Source: Ursus arctos (Eukaryota > Chordata > Mammalia > Carnivora > Ursidae). From it: a stretch of 64,000 bases of DNA. Made by a program: the position numbers and the translations under genes. Below are positions 46,722 through 59,155 of the stretch, one piece after another (position 1 is the first letter of the stretch; each line of letters begins with the position of its first letter). Below the pieces are notes generated by a model that saw only the letters and a list, made by a program, of their open reading frames with translations, did not search any database and was not told the DNA's origin. Location of the stretch: positions 8,942,566-9,006,565 of the forward strand of contig NC_079873.1 in NCBI RefSeq assembly GCF_023065955.2, given 5' to 3'.

Positions 46722-46922
46722 CTTTTTTTTTTTTTTTTAAGTTTTTACTTATTTATTTGACAGAGAGAGAGAGCACAAGCAGAGGGAGTGGCAGACAGAG
46801 GGAGAGGGAGAAGCAGACTCCTCACTGAGCAGAGAGCCTGATGTGGGGCTTGATCTCAGGACCCTGGGATCATCACCTGAGCCGAAGGCAGACGTTAATT
46901 GCCTTAGTAACACAGGTCCCCC
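46722..46922 (-). mobile_element. SINEC, head diverged
   Basis: T18 then AAGTTTTTACTTATTTATTTGACAG; body 'gatgtggggcttgatctcaggaccctgggatcatcacctgagccgaaggcagac' is good, but the head side (GCCTTAGTAACACAGGTCCCC) is altered. It sits directly on the 3' end of the L2. Confidence 0.85.
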
Positions 46923-47869
46923 TGTAATCCAGCAGCAAAACTTGTGCACGATGGTGTCCTGCTGCATGGATGCTGTCTGCTCCTTCCTGGCTCTTCTCCA
47001 GCCTTCATCTCTGGGAGATTCGATCTCCCTCCTCTGCCTGTGTTGATATGTCTTCTCTTCAGTGAGTTCATGGTGTTGGCCCATGTTGTGACTGTGTTGC
47101 TATGCTGAGTTTGACGCCGGTGTTTTCCCCAGTCTGACCTACTATTTGTGTTCTGGATGTGGCCAGAAAATGCCTGTCTCATCTTCTTATCATGTAGATT
47201 TAAGAATCATTAAGGTTTTGGTATGTTTGCGTTGGATTTGGAGGAAGTCTTTTAAAAGAAATGACAGAAGTCATGATAAATACTGCACGTGCTTCTGCCT
47301 GTACCTTCAACAAATATATTTGCTTACGTATACACCATAGCATCCTCCCACGTAGATTCCCAATGCCTTCACATCATGCAATCCCCAATTTATATTCAGC
47401 CTTTCTCAGTTGTCCCCCAAATATGTGTGTAAACTAGGATCCAACAATGGCCCACATTTCTAGGTTCTCATTAATGTAGACTAACTGCCTGCCTTTTATT
47501 TAATCACTGTGACTGAAGAAGTCCTGTCCCGTGGCGTGTCTCAACTTCACGATCTGGATAATTGCTTTGTTGTAGTTTTGTTTAACCTTTCCTTTTATCA
47601 TCTGTAATTTCTGTTATGGGAAATTACAAGTAGAGGTCTGGGTGAAGTTCAAAGAAACCTGTTGGGAAGGTTGCCATAAAGCATGTTGTTGGTGTATCTT
47701 ACAGACATTCCGTCTGGGCAAACACAATTTGTCTTTGCTCCACTCTTGGGTGCTGGCGATGAAATCTAGGTCCTTCTTTTGTTCTCTGTTTCTTCCTAGA
47801 ATGAGCCGATGATCTGTGGGGTAAATAGACTTTTCTTCTTCAGCTATTCCTCTGTTAGCTTCAGTCATT
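46923..47869. other. Unannotated, possible old repeat
   Basis: Text near 47430-47640 ('ggatccaacaatggcccacatttctagg') has the flavour of an old transposon but I cannot name it. No gene. Confidence 0.35.
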
Positions 47870-48075
47870 TAAAGCAGGGTTCAGGAACTGTTTCAGTAAT
47901 GGACCAGATCGAAAATAATTTCAACGTTGCCATCCAGATAGCCCCTGTTTAACTCTGCTGTTATGCCATGAGTGTAGCTATAGATAATATGTAAACAAAT
48001 GAATGTGGGTATATTCCAATAAAACTTCATTTCCAATGGTAGGTGGCTCTTGGAATTGGCTTGCGTGTTCTTATA
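47870..48075 (+). mobile_element. hAT-type nonautonomous DNA transposon
   Basis: 'gggttcaggaactgtttcagtaatggacc', 'aactctgctgttatgcc', 'gtagctatagataatatgtaaacaaatgaatgtgggtatattccaataaaacttcatttcc' follow the order of the short MITE that starts CAGGGGTCGGCAAACT. A second copy is at 51395. Confidence 0.6.
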
Positions 48076-48239
48076 TGCTGCCTCCTTGTTTAAATATAGG
48101 TGCTCAACTCGGGCCATTAATAACACTTGAAGTGTATTAAAAAATACTGATGTCAGTGCACCACAACCCCTCTCCCAGCCGCCCCGAAGCAATTAAACTA
48201 TCGTCTAAGGGGGTAGGGCCTTGGCATGGGTTTGACTGT

Positions 48240-49040
48240 GTTTTAAGAGTTTATTTCGTAGAGCAATTGAAGGTTTACAGCAAAGTTAAGGGTATGGTCC
48301 CAAGATTTTCCATATATCCCCTGTCCCCACTAATGCATAGCCTCTCTCATTAGCAGCATCCCCTATCAGGGTGGTGTATTTGTTAGGATCGATGAACGTG
48401 CATTGACCCATCATAACCGTCCAATGTCCACAGTTTAGATTGCATTATAGTTCACTCTTGGTGTTGCACATTCTGTGTGTTTGGACAAATGTATAGTGAC
48501 ATGTATGCACCATTCTAGTGTTACGGAATAGTTTCCCTGCCCCAGGAATCCTCTGTGCTCCACGTCTTCATCCCTCTCTCCCTCCAAGTCTTGTCCTCCT
48601 CTGATCATTTTACTGTACCCATTGTTTTGCCTTTTCCAGAATGTCATACAGTGTGTACCCTTCTCATGTTGGCTTCTTTGACTTATTAATATGCATTTGA
48701 GTTTCCAACATTTCTTTTCGTGGCTTTAAAGTTCACTTCTTTTTCGCACTAAATACTATTCTACTGTTTGGATGTAACACACTTTATTTAACCCTTCGCC
48801 TACTGAGGGGCATTTTGGTTGCTTTCTAGTCCAGGCAGTTATGAATAAAACTGCTGTAGACATCCATGTTATAGTTTTTGTGTGAATGTAAGTTTTTAAC
48901 TCCTTTTAGTAAATACCACATTGCGCAAGTTTTGGATCATATGGTGAGAGGATGATTAACTTTGTAAGAAATTGCCAGGCTCTTCCAAAGTGTCTGTATT
49001 ATTTCGTATTCCCACCAGCAATGAATGAGAGGTACTGTTG
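48240..49040 (-). mobile_element. LINE-1 3' end, antisense
   Basis: On + it reads as the reverse complement of an L1 3' end: 'agagcaattgaaggtttacagc', 'ttttccagaatgtcatacagt', 'ttggcttctttgac', 'tattctactgtttggatgtaac', 'gcagttatgaataaaactgctgtagacatcc', 'tcttccaaagtgtctgtatt' and 'attcccaccagcaatgaatgag' (49006-49028). No intact ORF2. Confidence 0.72.
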
Positions 49041-49758
49041 CTTCATTATTATTTTAAAATCTCTCCATGTTAATTTCAATGTGTAGATATTGTCGAAAAC
49101 CCCTGGTTTCAAGGGAGTTATCCCCACTAGAGACAAGGAATACGAAGAGACAAGGTGAAATAGATGGGCATGTGAACAAGTAAATCTAGTAAGAGAGCTA
49201 GTTAAATAATTGTGAAAGAACAAGGGGTAGCCCATCAAAAGAAGGAATTGGGGCACCAGAAAAGTTTCTCTAGATTGTTCCATTGGAGCCATCCTTGAAT
49301 GCTGAAAAGGTTTAGTTTTGTGCAAATACAATAGCCATCTCTTATCTAATTTCTCAGAAGTCCTGTCTCCCTGGGTAATGCGACATCAGGAGTACAATGA
49401 AGAATTAAGTCCCATTTCCATTAGACTTTGTGCATTTGAACATTGTCATTATCCTACTCTTCTGGAATTAATATATCAATGACAAAAAGCAAACGAATAT
49501 TTAAATTATATTTACTTCAATATCAGGGTTTTTTTAAGGAACTCAAAATAAAAATCTGATACCTGAGAAACAATACAGAGACAATGGGGTAAGTACTATG
49601 TGCTAGCCCTGAATTAATTCTCTCAATATTTCCCCAATGCCATTCGTTCTTTTATTTATGTTTGATTGGTGAGGATTTTCAGCAGCGATGAGATTAGTAT
49701 ACATACATAACAGGAGGTTGTAAGTAAAGTAAAAAAAAAAAGGGGGGGTTGTCTGTGA
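49041..49758. other. Unannotated noncoding stretch
   Basis: A short MIR-like piece may lie at 49580-49640 ('taagtactatgtgctagccctgaatt'). An A12G7 junction at about 49730-49748 borders the next element. Confidence 0.35.
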
Positions 49759-49761
49759 TTG

Positions 49762-49975
49762 TGTTGGTCGATTTCAACCAGGGGAGTTTGCCTCCTTAAG
49801 GGACATTTGGCTATGTGTGGAGACAGGTTTTTTTTTTTTTTTTTTTTCTATGACTGGTCCTGGTCGTGCTACTGGCAAAGGTGGGTATGGGCTAGAGATA
49901 CTGCTAAGCATGGATCAGTACACAGGACAGCCCCACCACAAAGAACTCTTTGGTCCTAAACGTCAGTAGAGCCAT
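49762..49975 (+). mobile_element. MER5A-type hAT nonautonomous DNA transposon
   Basis: 'tttcaaccaggggagtttgcctcc', 'gggacatttggctatgtgtggagacagg', T19, 'gtgctactggcaaaggtgggtatgggctagagatactgctaagcatg', 'acaggacagccccaccacaaagaac', 'aaacgtcagtagagcc'. The T-run replaces the usual 'ttttggttgtc' segment. Confidence 0.75.
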
Positions 49976-50619
49976 GCCTTAGACACACTGGAGTAGTCTA
50001 ATATATTCAGACATACCGCCTTCAGGGAAGATTTTTGTCTGGTATTTTAAGGAGTACTTGAAGTATTATCCCCATAGGTCAAATTTGTAATAATCTCTGA
50101 AGTCACAATGATATCTTTTATCAATGTTGGGGGCTGTGGCATTAATATATCTGGATATCAGAATGTTTGCTTTTAGACGCTAGATGGAAAAAATCATGTT
50201 AGAGGAAGTCCTGCTTCTATAAAAAAGAAAACAAATTCCTCATTATATGTCTCAACCATGGGACAGTTCAGCTTTTGCAAAAGCTAGCTAGCTTGCTTGC
50301 GTTTTCTGTCTCTGTGTCACGCTCTATAGCTCCCTATATGAATCCCCCCCACCCCCATCCCCGCCACCACCTAGCTACTAGGTAGGTTAGTCTCTGCCTT
50401 CAGAGAAGATATGCTGAAATCACTGTTATTATATGGGAGTCAATTCCTGCATTGGGGTTTCTAGGTATTCTCTTATCCCCGTGGTTATTTATCAACTGTA
50501 ACCCCATCTAATTATGCAGCCTGGTGCTCTGTGAATGTTCAACCATTAGTTTGGGTTAGAGTAAGTCCTTCTATTGCTGCCATTTGGTGTATAGTAAAGT
50601 GTGGCTCAAGAGAGTAAAA
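49976..50619. other. Unannotated stretch with a G-quadruplex-capable tract
   Basis: No gene or named repeat. The C-tract at 50344-50362 gives four G-runs on the minus strand. Confidence 0.4.
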
Positions 50620-51095
50620 TAAGGCTTGTGTTTTCATTTCCTATGGGTGATATAAAAACAAATCACCACAAACTTTTTGGCTTTAAACAACACCAATGTA
50701 TTATCCTACAGTCCTGGAGGTCAGAACGCCCACGTGGTCGTCCCTGAGCTAAAATGAAGACCTGCGCCGGGCTGGTTCCTTCTTCAGGCTCTAGTGGATT
50801 GTCTGTTGTCTTGGCTTTTCCAGATTCTAACGAATGCCTTCTTCCTTGCTATGTTCCCGCCATCACTGTGACTTATTCCATCATCGCATGTTCTCTCAAT
50901 GCCTCTCCTGTCTTCCTCTTTCAGTTATCAGGATCTTGTGATTACATTAGACCCGCCTGGATTATCTGGTATTCAGTAACTATCTCAAGATCCTAACCTT
51001 GATTACTGTAGCAAAGTCCTTTTTGCTATGTAATGTGACATTTGTAAGCTACGAGATTAGGACATGAATATCTTTGGGTGCCATTATTCTGCCAT
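50620..51095 (-). mobile_element. MLT1-like MaLR LTR, antisense
   Basis: 'acaaatcaccacaaactttttggctttaaacaacaccaatgtattatcc', 'cagtcctggaggtcagaa', 'ctcttgtgattacattagacccgcctggattatc', 'gcaaagtcctttttgctatgtaa', 'gacatgaatatctttgggtgccattattctgcc' (51061-51094) match the reverse complement of an MLT1-type LTR nearly end to end. Solo LTR. Confidence 0.65.
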
Positions 51096-51149
51096 TATTA
51101 GCTTTACCGTTACCAAATATGGCGTCTATTGGTCACATAGTTTATTTGT

Positions 51150-51365
51150 ACGACACAGAGATAGGATCTGAATTCCCGTACTGGCTCCCCAGTCTTTTAG
51201 CTACGTGGGTAAAGGAAAGTTACTTCCGCTTGCCTTAGTTTCCCTGTCTCTGAATTGGCATTCCCGTATCTACTTGGTAGGATTGTTATTGAGGGCTGTA
51301 AAGGAAATAACGTACTCATAGTAATATGTGTAACTCCTCGCACATGATAATTGTTCAGTCTACCT
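51150..51365 (-). mobile_element. MIR, antisense, nearly full length
   Basis: 'gatctgaattcccgtactggctccccagtcttttagctacgtgg', 'gaaagttacttccgcttgccttagtttccctgtctctg', 'cttggtaggattgttattgag', 'cgcacatgataattgttca' reproduce reverse-complement MIR in order. Confidence 0.62.
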
Positions 51366-51394
51366 TAGCTGTGAAGAGGATTAAACAAAATACT

Positions 51395-51625
51395 TGACAG
51401 GTCAGCTGACCTTTCTGTGAAGAGCCACATAGTAAATATTTTTGGCATTGCTGACAAGATAGTTTCTGTCACATCTTTTCAACATTTGAAGTGTGATATA
51501 AGTAGCTACAGAGAATATGTAAATGAATTGATGTGGCTGCCTTCCAATAAAACTTTATTTTTAATGCGGTCAGCATAGTGGATCTGGTATGTAGAGGTCA
51601 TAGGTGGCCAATCCGTACTCTGGAA
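51395..51625 (+). mobile_element. hAT-type nonautonomous DNA transposon
   Basis: 'ctgacctttctgtgaagagccacatagtaaatatttttggc', 'gtagctacagagaatatgtaaatgaattgatgtggctgccttccaataaaactttattttt'. Same family as 47870-48075. Confidence 0.65.
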
Positions 51626-51637
51626 TAGCAGGACTCA

Positions 51638-51945
51638 ACCCTAGCTACATATTGGTGTCTCCTGAAGAGCTTTTCAACAATGATAACGGTACCACCTGAC
51701 GTTTTCAGTTTTTTTCTAATTAAAAAATACAATTTCTCTTATTTTTCTGCTCCTGATTTCAGATTAAGTGTCCATGGTTACTGCCTTGCACATATTAAGT
51801 ATTTAACACTACATTGTTGCAAAGAATTGATTGTTCTCAGCCCACCTCAACCAAATTTAATCAAAATCTCTGGGGGGGGCAAGGCATAGGCATTTGATTT
51901 TTAAAATGCTCTGCGCAGGACGATCATGGCAACCTGAACGAGAAA
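51638..51945 (+). mobile_element. hAT-type nonautonomous element, interrupted or diverged
   Basis: 'caaccctagctacatattggtgtctcctgaagagctttt' at the start and 'aaatctctgggggggg', 'ggcatttgatttttaaaatgctctgc' at the end resemble the Charlie MITE with 'ctggctgcacattagaatcacctggggagcttt'. About 130 bases in the middle are not explained. Confidence 0.42.
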
Positions 51946-54900
51946 GCTCCACGTCCCTGCCTCTGGTTCCCAGACCACAAATAGGGCCCGTCCTACCCTG
52001 GGTGCGAGGTCCGGATCTACTAAATATGAGTGGGGAGCCTATTACATACCATTAGACAACGCCCAGTCCACAATTAAGCCCAGGCAATCATCGTTGGTCA
52101 TTTTGGGTCCTTTGCTTGCCAACAATGAAGTTCCAAACTGGCAATTTAGTCAAAATCGGAAATTATTAGCAAGATAAGAGTGGACCCTCAAAGAACTCCA
52201 GGACGATAAGTAACAGAAAGGATCAAAATTTGGTCAGCTTCCAGGTTTCAGATGCTGCAGCAATCAGGAGGGATTTTCAGGGATTCTTTCGGTGGATGAA
52301 CGACCTTTGCCATTTTTAATCTTTTTTTTTTTTTTTCTCGGAGACAGATTATACATTCCAAGGCTCATTGAGAGTGGGACACCTTGACCTCCAAACGTAG
52401 TCCTCAGTGTGACTAATGGGGGATGTTTGTCACCGAGGCAAAAAATCAGGTGCATATTAGAAGGAGGAGCTAGGAGACCATGCATTTCGCTCTCAAGAGC
52501 TGGTTATTGTTGTTGGGGCTGCTCTTCTCTCATTGAGGGCCTCCGTATTGCAGTAGCGTGAAAAAGTACTCACTATTGTTAGTGCACCAGTGGCTGCTCG
52601 TTGAGTTTCTCATCAGTGAACCCCCACTGAGCAGTGATGAGACTAGTATGTCACAATGCTTGTTCTCCAGTGGACTTGAACGTACCACTTTTACTTCTAT
52701 GTAACTGTGGTTTGAAATGGAAAAGATTTTAAAACGAATTCATTGGCAAAGAATCAGTTGTATGTTTTCGGTATCGCTAAGGGAATTATTCCGTGCAAAA
52801 ATTCCTGAATAGAATGGGATTTCAGTGACTATTTTTGGCTGCGAGAAAAGGTCCTTGTTACGTTCATTGGTGTTCACTAAACATTTGAACTCCTTTCCTT
52901 CTTAAGTGTATAATAGTTTCACAGTCCGTAAATGGCACCCCTTTTTTTCTAAATTTTAGAAAAATCGGGCTTTCAAATACTTTATGGCAACTTTATGTCA
53001 GTCCGCATTTGAACTTTTAATTGAGGCTGGAACTTTGTTTAATGTGGGCATATCAGATTGAGTTAATGCTCTTATCAGTTTCTGAACACATTATCATCTG
53101 TGATAATTAGACTTCTTCATGTGGTTAAAGAAGAAATCCTTCATTTTCCTTACTCCCTAGGCCACCATGATTTACATACCCAGGTAATTATTCTACTGAA
53201 TTTAATGTCGATCTTTTTGTATGCATTTATTTTTGCAAATGAATATTGTTTTACATACGCTCTTCAATTTGCATAAGGTTTATGGAGTGTTAAATATCAT
53301 TGTTCTGAGCCTTGGGATTTTAAGATGTTTATACTTCTGTATACTCTGCCTTGTATACTTCAAATCTGTTATTTTTTCCAGATGTCACATAATGTTTTGT
53401 GGTATGCAGACATCTTGGTTTTTGAGATAGAGTCACTACACTAGTAACTTGTACTTCTGCCTTCGCCCCTTTTATGATGGAGTCATAAAAGTGTAATGAA
53501 AGGAAAAGCTACTAGCTGTGGAGAGCACTTAAAATGTCAATTTCGGGTCCCTCAAAACTGATCCTTCCCACAACCCATGAAAATGCTCTTGCTTCCAAGC
53601 CCATAGAAGAAAAATCTCTGAACCCCCAAGCTTTTCTAAATTCTACCGAGGTTTTAATTTTGTTGAGACAGTTAACTGTGTTCCAAATACCATTTAAATA
53701 TAAGGTTTGAAGTGGTTACCATTCCCTCCTAATGAGTTGTATTGGGCTCTTTTCATGTTACTGACATCAGGAAATGGAGTCTGAATTGTCCTTTGTGTCT
53801 ACCTGTCCCTTTTATATTTTGCGATCTTTTAGTCTTAGAGTTTTTATTCTTGTATCGCCCTGGAACATATATTAAAAAAGAACATAGAATCAAAATATAT
53901 TGATTAAGGTATTCCTATAAGTTCTTGCTGTTCATTACCCTCTTTGGATGCCTGTTTGAGAATCACTGATTTCAACTCCTGTTCATCCAGTATTTTCCTT
54001 TGCACCATCTATCGTGTTTTGTAGCAAGCTCCATTATTGTGTGAGGTTTTTCCCCCAAATTCCCAAACCACACACTGCAAATTTTAGCATTAGCATTTTT
54101 CTTATCTGGCGTGGAAAAGGTACTAGCTTTATAAGTATTTTGGTAGCACAGTGTAACCCAGCTTCATCTCGTGTGGTCCTGAATTCATTTGTTCTTTTGC
54201 CAGAAGTTGTGACAATGTGTTCTCTTCTTCAACAGTGGGTATTTGTTTTTCTAATATCGAATTCATGGACTGTTGCACTGTTTCAGTGCCTTTTTATGTA
54301 CCAGTAAATTTCAATTTCAATATTGAATCACAGTGTAGTCTTTTGGAAGACATTTTATGTGGCATTTAAACTTAACAGGAGTGGCATCAACACTAGACAT
54401 AATTCCATATAAGTAGCTATGAGTGCATCTTTCAAACACATGCAGGGCAAACCACTACTGCTTGATCGCTCGCAATTTAAAACACCGTCAAGTGTAATTC
54501 TCATCCCATTTTTTAAAATGTTGAAGTTTGGAAAATGTGCATTTTCTTTAAGACTTGTTTGGAGGTAGGTACCAAAAATTCAAAATGGTTTCTCCATTGT
54601 CCTCTGCTGTCGCATTCCTACCACATGGCTTCCAATGTCAAGGTGACTGTAGGATGCATAATGACTTTGTTAGCGAAAGGAAAGTCTGAAAGGACAAAAA
54701 ACCAAGGATCTACAGCTCATCGGGAATGTGTATCTTGAAAGGAGGTTGGCTAGGAAATAAGGGTTTTATCTGGGCAAGTTTGTCCTGTGGGAACAATCTG
54801 GGGTGTTGTTATTAGAGGAGACAACGGATGATGACAGCATTTTGAAATTTAAAATAAGCGTATCTGTAATAATCGATATTTTTGTGTGGCTTAACTGCTT

Positions 54901-55549
54901 CTCCCTAATGAGGCTGCGTTATCTGTCTTCTCCATCATAGTCACCTGTCTCACCCCACCTCCCACCTGGCTGCTCAGTGTCCAAATTCACTTTCACGCAA
55001 CAAATGCCCATTCGCGGATTTGATATCCTCAGGTTTCAGCGGCCTGGATTAGTGTTCGCTGCTTGCGGCTGATTTGGTCTTTGAGATTCCCTGGTTGAGT
55101 CTATGAGGGATTTAGTAAAAGCAGCAGCTTGGGAAGAGGAAATATTTAGCGTGTGTTTATGTCCTTTGTGAAAATGGTATCCACGTTGTGGTCGGCCTCA
55201 GCTCTGGGCCAGCCATTTCTATAGCTTCGAGAATGAAGAACACCAGCTCCAACCTGTCGTGAGATTTTCAGGGTCATGCCTGAAAATGAAAGCAAAGGCA
55301 GAGGCCGTGGATTTGGGGAGTAAAGACTAAGTGGTTCGTGGGAGAGGACTTCGTGTATTGGGTTGGTGGTGTTTGTACATCTTCTCATAAATTTGTAAGT
55401 GCACCAAAGCCACTAACACCCTCTTGTTCAGCATGAACCTGTGATTGAGTAACGATCAGCTGCTCTGTTGGGGGAATGAACTGGCTTCCAGGCAGCAGGA
55501 CGTAGACACCAGTACCTGGTAGCATTGTCCCATGTCTCCTTGCTAGCAA
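51946..55549. other. Repeat-poor noncoding stretch, 3.6 kb
   Basis: No named element apart from a T-run at 52321-52336. Frame 54014-54307 (97 codons) is hydrophobic and Cys-rich but unrecognised and not supported as coding. Confidence 0.4.
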
Positions 55550-55650
55550 TACTAATAATCCTGATCGTAATGGTAAGTAGCATTTATGGAACGTTTCCCA
55601 TCTGCTCTGTACTGTTCTGGGCACGTTATGGACAGTAATTCATCCAGCCG
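55550..55650 (+). mobile_element. MIR core fragment
   Basis: 'gtaagtagcatttatggaacgtttcccatctgctctgtactgttctgggcacgttatgg' (55573-55631) fits the MIR core around the conserved 'tgtgccaggcactgttctaagcgc'. Confidence 0.5.
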
Positions 55651-58600
55651 ACTCATATCTCTTGCATCATGCCATGTCATTTCGTACTAGAAGCCTCCCA
55701 GCAGCCCATATCTGAATCTCCGTGGCTGAGGTATTTTCCTGGGACTGCTTTTGCTGCTTTACTTTTGTCCAGGAGTACTTCAGAAATGACAGAAGAGAGT
55801 TGGTATATAAATACCCCAGTTCCCTTGCTTCTCAGAAGCGGTATTTCAGAGATGGGGGTTTTCCACCGTTTGCAGAATTTCCTGCTATGGTTAAGCTCCG
55901 GTTAAGCTCCACCCACTGTGGAGCTAGTAGGATGATACTTTGCTTACTGAGTACTTGCCCTTCGCATTATGGCTTGCCCTGCTTTGCAGTACAGTCTTTG
56001 TCTGGGGGTCTACATTGTGGGAAACCCAAAGATAAATACGAATATCAACGCTGTTTATTAGATACTGGTAGTTCATTAATTTTAGAAACCTGGAAATTGA
56101 AAGAAAAACAAGTAAAGGAAATGGCAGAGGGGGCAATCTTCCGCTCATAATGCATTCACAGACTGCACTCCAGACACCCAAAAGAAATGCCACATCAGCT
56201 AAGCAAAGGCGTGTAGAGAATTTTCGTAGCAAGTGTGGACTCTGATCAGCTAGGAAAGGAATTGTTTAGGGGTCTGTAGATTTAGTAACATTTCCACAGC
56301 AAAAATCTGTGGTCCCATGTGTAGCGTGTGTTATAGACTCTTGTACTGATGACTTGGCTCCTTGAACATTTCTTGCCAGTCTTTATATGGGCAGACTCTT
56401 AGTTTTGAGGATCCGGTGTTTCGGCCAATCAGTCTCCTTAGAGGGCTGATTTTAAATCAGTTCCTATTTGGGGCATGTTCAGCTCTCCCAGCCGAAAACT
56501 CGCCATAATTGTCAGCAATCTAGAAGGTGATGTTTTTGTTTTTTTATTTCCTTCTACTCTCTTCGTGTCTGGATGAAGAATGTCTTTTAATTAAATCTTT
56601 TAGGGCCATGGATTTACTGTTTGTAAGATGGTGACTTTCACTGTTAACCCAGCGTTGGTCAGTATGACGATAAATAAGCATTTTGGTGGTTTTATGTGAG
56701 TATATCTTGGCTAAGTGAAAAAGAATTAAAAAGTTATTGCTATCAAGACTTCATGCAATAATACTTAGTGATAAGTTAATACATGTTGCTTCTACCTTCT
56801 TAATACTCCCTTGTGGTGATTCAAACAGGGCTTTACTAATCCTACCCATTCATTAACCAGTTCCTAGCAGTGTTACTTTTAACTGCCCGATTTCATATTT
56901 TTCGGTTGTCTAATTTCTTTCAGATTATGGTTGAAAAGGTCTACCATTGATTCAGCATGAAATTTTATTTGTCCAAGATGTATTTGAATTACCTAAAAAG
57001 CCTTTTATGTGTTGAAAGGTTGTCGTTTCGTAGCATACATAGTTTCATTTTGTTTTGTTATTTGTTCCCTCTCAATTTAATCAACGATAACATCCTCAAA
57101 AGACTTTGTGTCAGCACGCAGAGCCGTGGGCTATATATTATATATTTCCCAGTCACAAAGTACTAGGAAATTCTGGAACCCGAGATTCTGCTTCCCTCGG
57201 GTGTTGAAGCGCCGTCAGTCCATGGAGACATGAATGCTGTTACCACCTGGTGGAACCTTAGAGAGGAGGAAGCCCAGAATTAGTGAAGGAGAAAGTCCAG
57301 TGCTGGGAGGACCTAACATTTCTTAAGAAAGCATTCTGTTCATCGCCTTACCGTGGTGCTTCACGTCTCCCTTCCTTTTATCTCAAACCAGAAAGCGAGT
57401 AAGTTATTTTCCCATGTTGGTGACCATACCAGCGAGACCTTTGGGTTCTTCAACAGCAGGTGTGTCTGGCTCCACACTTCTTTTTTCCGTACATCATTAC
57501 CAGATGGTCTTGAAACCCTCCATGCTACATGGTAGGTTTTTTTGGTGTTTGCATGCATGGAAATTTAGACTTTTTGGGGGGGTCTCTTATATGACATTAT
57601 GAGGGCAATTGCCTGAATTTCAGTGTTTTCCTAGATGCTTCATTTAGATGGTGAATATTAAAAAGTGAAGGAGAATGTGGAGAGCCTGGGAAAGCATTGT
57701 GAATCCATTTGTGGTCTCATTCTAAATGGCACATCACACATGACCCTTGGTTTACCCATGTTCCATTTTGACAGCGGAATGCTGCCTGGACGGTGTGTCT
57801 CCCATTGGAATCATTGGACACACCTGAAACTTGAGAATAAGCATGTCTGAATGACAAGTACAGCCGCACCGAGCATCTTAGGTTGGCCAGCATCTCTCTG
57901 GAGAAATAATATTGTTGTGCAATATGCGTGGCTTTCATAGAGGTCGTTCTGAGTCTTACAACCCTCCCCATCTTCATTCTTTTCTCCCCATTTCAACATT
58001 CTCATCTCTTTTGTCCTTGGTGTGATCAAAACAGTCTTATTGATTTAATGTATTTGGAGAAAACCTGCTGAAAGGAATTTGTATCAATAGTCCTCTACTA
58101 ACACCCCTTTTGCCCCATCAACTCAATTTTCTATTTAACGTATTTTCATATGATATTTTCAGGTGATATTTTAGCAAGAGGGTTTTTTTCTTAAACTCCC
58201 CCCTCCCCCAGCACACACTATGAATGCTGGAAGCGAGTCCAAAGGAGGGAGATGTATGGGTTCCTCTTGGGGAATAATTGGCTACCAGACAACAGTGACT
58301 GTAGACTTTCCCCTTAGGAATTCAGTGAAATGAAAGTTGCTGAGCTCTTGAAGAGCAGAATTCAGAAGTAGGTGAAATTGACTTTAGGTTTTTCTATTTC
58401 CTTTCCTGTTTTCTTGTTTTACTACAATTAGGAGGGGGATATGATTGATTCCTCAGGCTCCTACCATTACTAAAATGTCCTGACTAGCCCCCAGTTGCCA
58501 TTTACATATTATGAACATATGTATATATATAGTTCGATATTTGAAATTAACTCTTTCCTGCAGCTAATTTTGAATGTGGATGTGTTTGAAGTCTTCATGG

Positions 58601-58860
58601 TTTGCTGCTCATGTAGCAAAACCTGCTGTTTACGAATGGTCATGACTGAGAGGAGAGCTGCTTATTATCTCCTGAAAATCTACCGGTCTTTCCCTTTGAA
58701 GTATGTTTTGTAACACTGTTGTTTACCTGTGATTGTGATCATTTCAAGGTCATGTCCCTTAGCATTATTCACAACAGTCCTCAGACACTGAGCTTGCAGG
58801 AAATTTGTTGGTTTTTTAGAATTCTTCATAAACATATGAAGAAACTTACAGCCCTTTGGG

Positions 58861-58862
<2 letters not shown>

Positions 58863-58899
<37 letters not shown>
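58863..58899. repeat. (AT)n microsatellite
   Basis: About 18 AT units, followed by an interrupted AT-rich stretch (aattatatataat) to 58911. Expected to be length-polymorphic and able to extrude a cruciform. Confidence 0.95.
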
Positions 58900-58903
<4 letters not shown>

Positions 58904-59018
58904 TATATAATGTTAAAGGGAAAGGACTAGTCCATCTTGTGTTAGCTGCTAAAGTACTGTTAGGAAATGCTGGCATTTACTGAGCCATCTATTGTTCTAT
59001 AAGTGTTTTCTATGGTCT

Positions 59019-59155
59019 CTCACTCGCTGCTTTCCTCCTTTCTCTCTCTTTCTCTCTTTTTTTCTGTCTGCCTCTCTGTCTTTTTCCCTGTCCCTTTCAG
59101 CTTCTCCCTTTCTTCTTTCCCCCCTTCCCCTCTCCCTCCTTTTGTTCTTTTCTGG
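59019..59155. repeat. Polypyrimidine tract, CT-rich low complexity
   Basis: Nearly uninterrupted C/T with only occasional G or A over about 135 bases, including (CTTT) and (TCTC) blocks. The minus-strand frame rich in Arg, Glu and Lys across it is an artefact of the composition. Confidence 0.85.

Noticed and set aside
49759..49959. Frame starting MCWSISTRGVCLLKG
   Set aside because: It is a translation of a MER5A element with a T-run (consecutive Phe).
55722..56150. Plus-strand open frame of 142 codons
   Set aside because: Includes a fresh 11-base tandem duplication, no family resemblance and no conserved exon signals.
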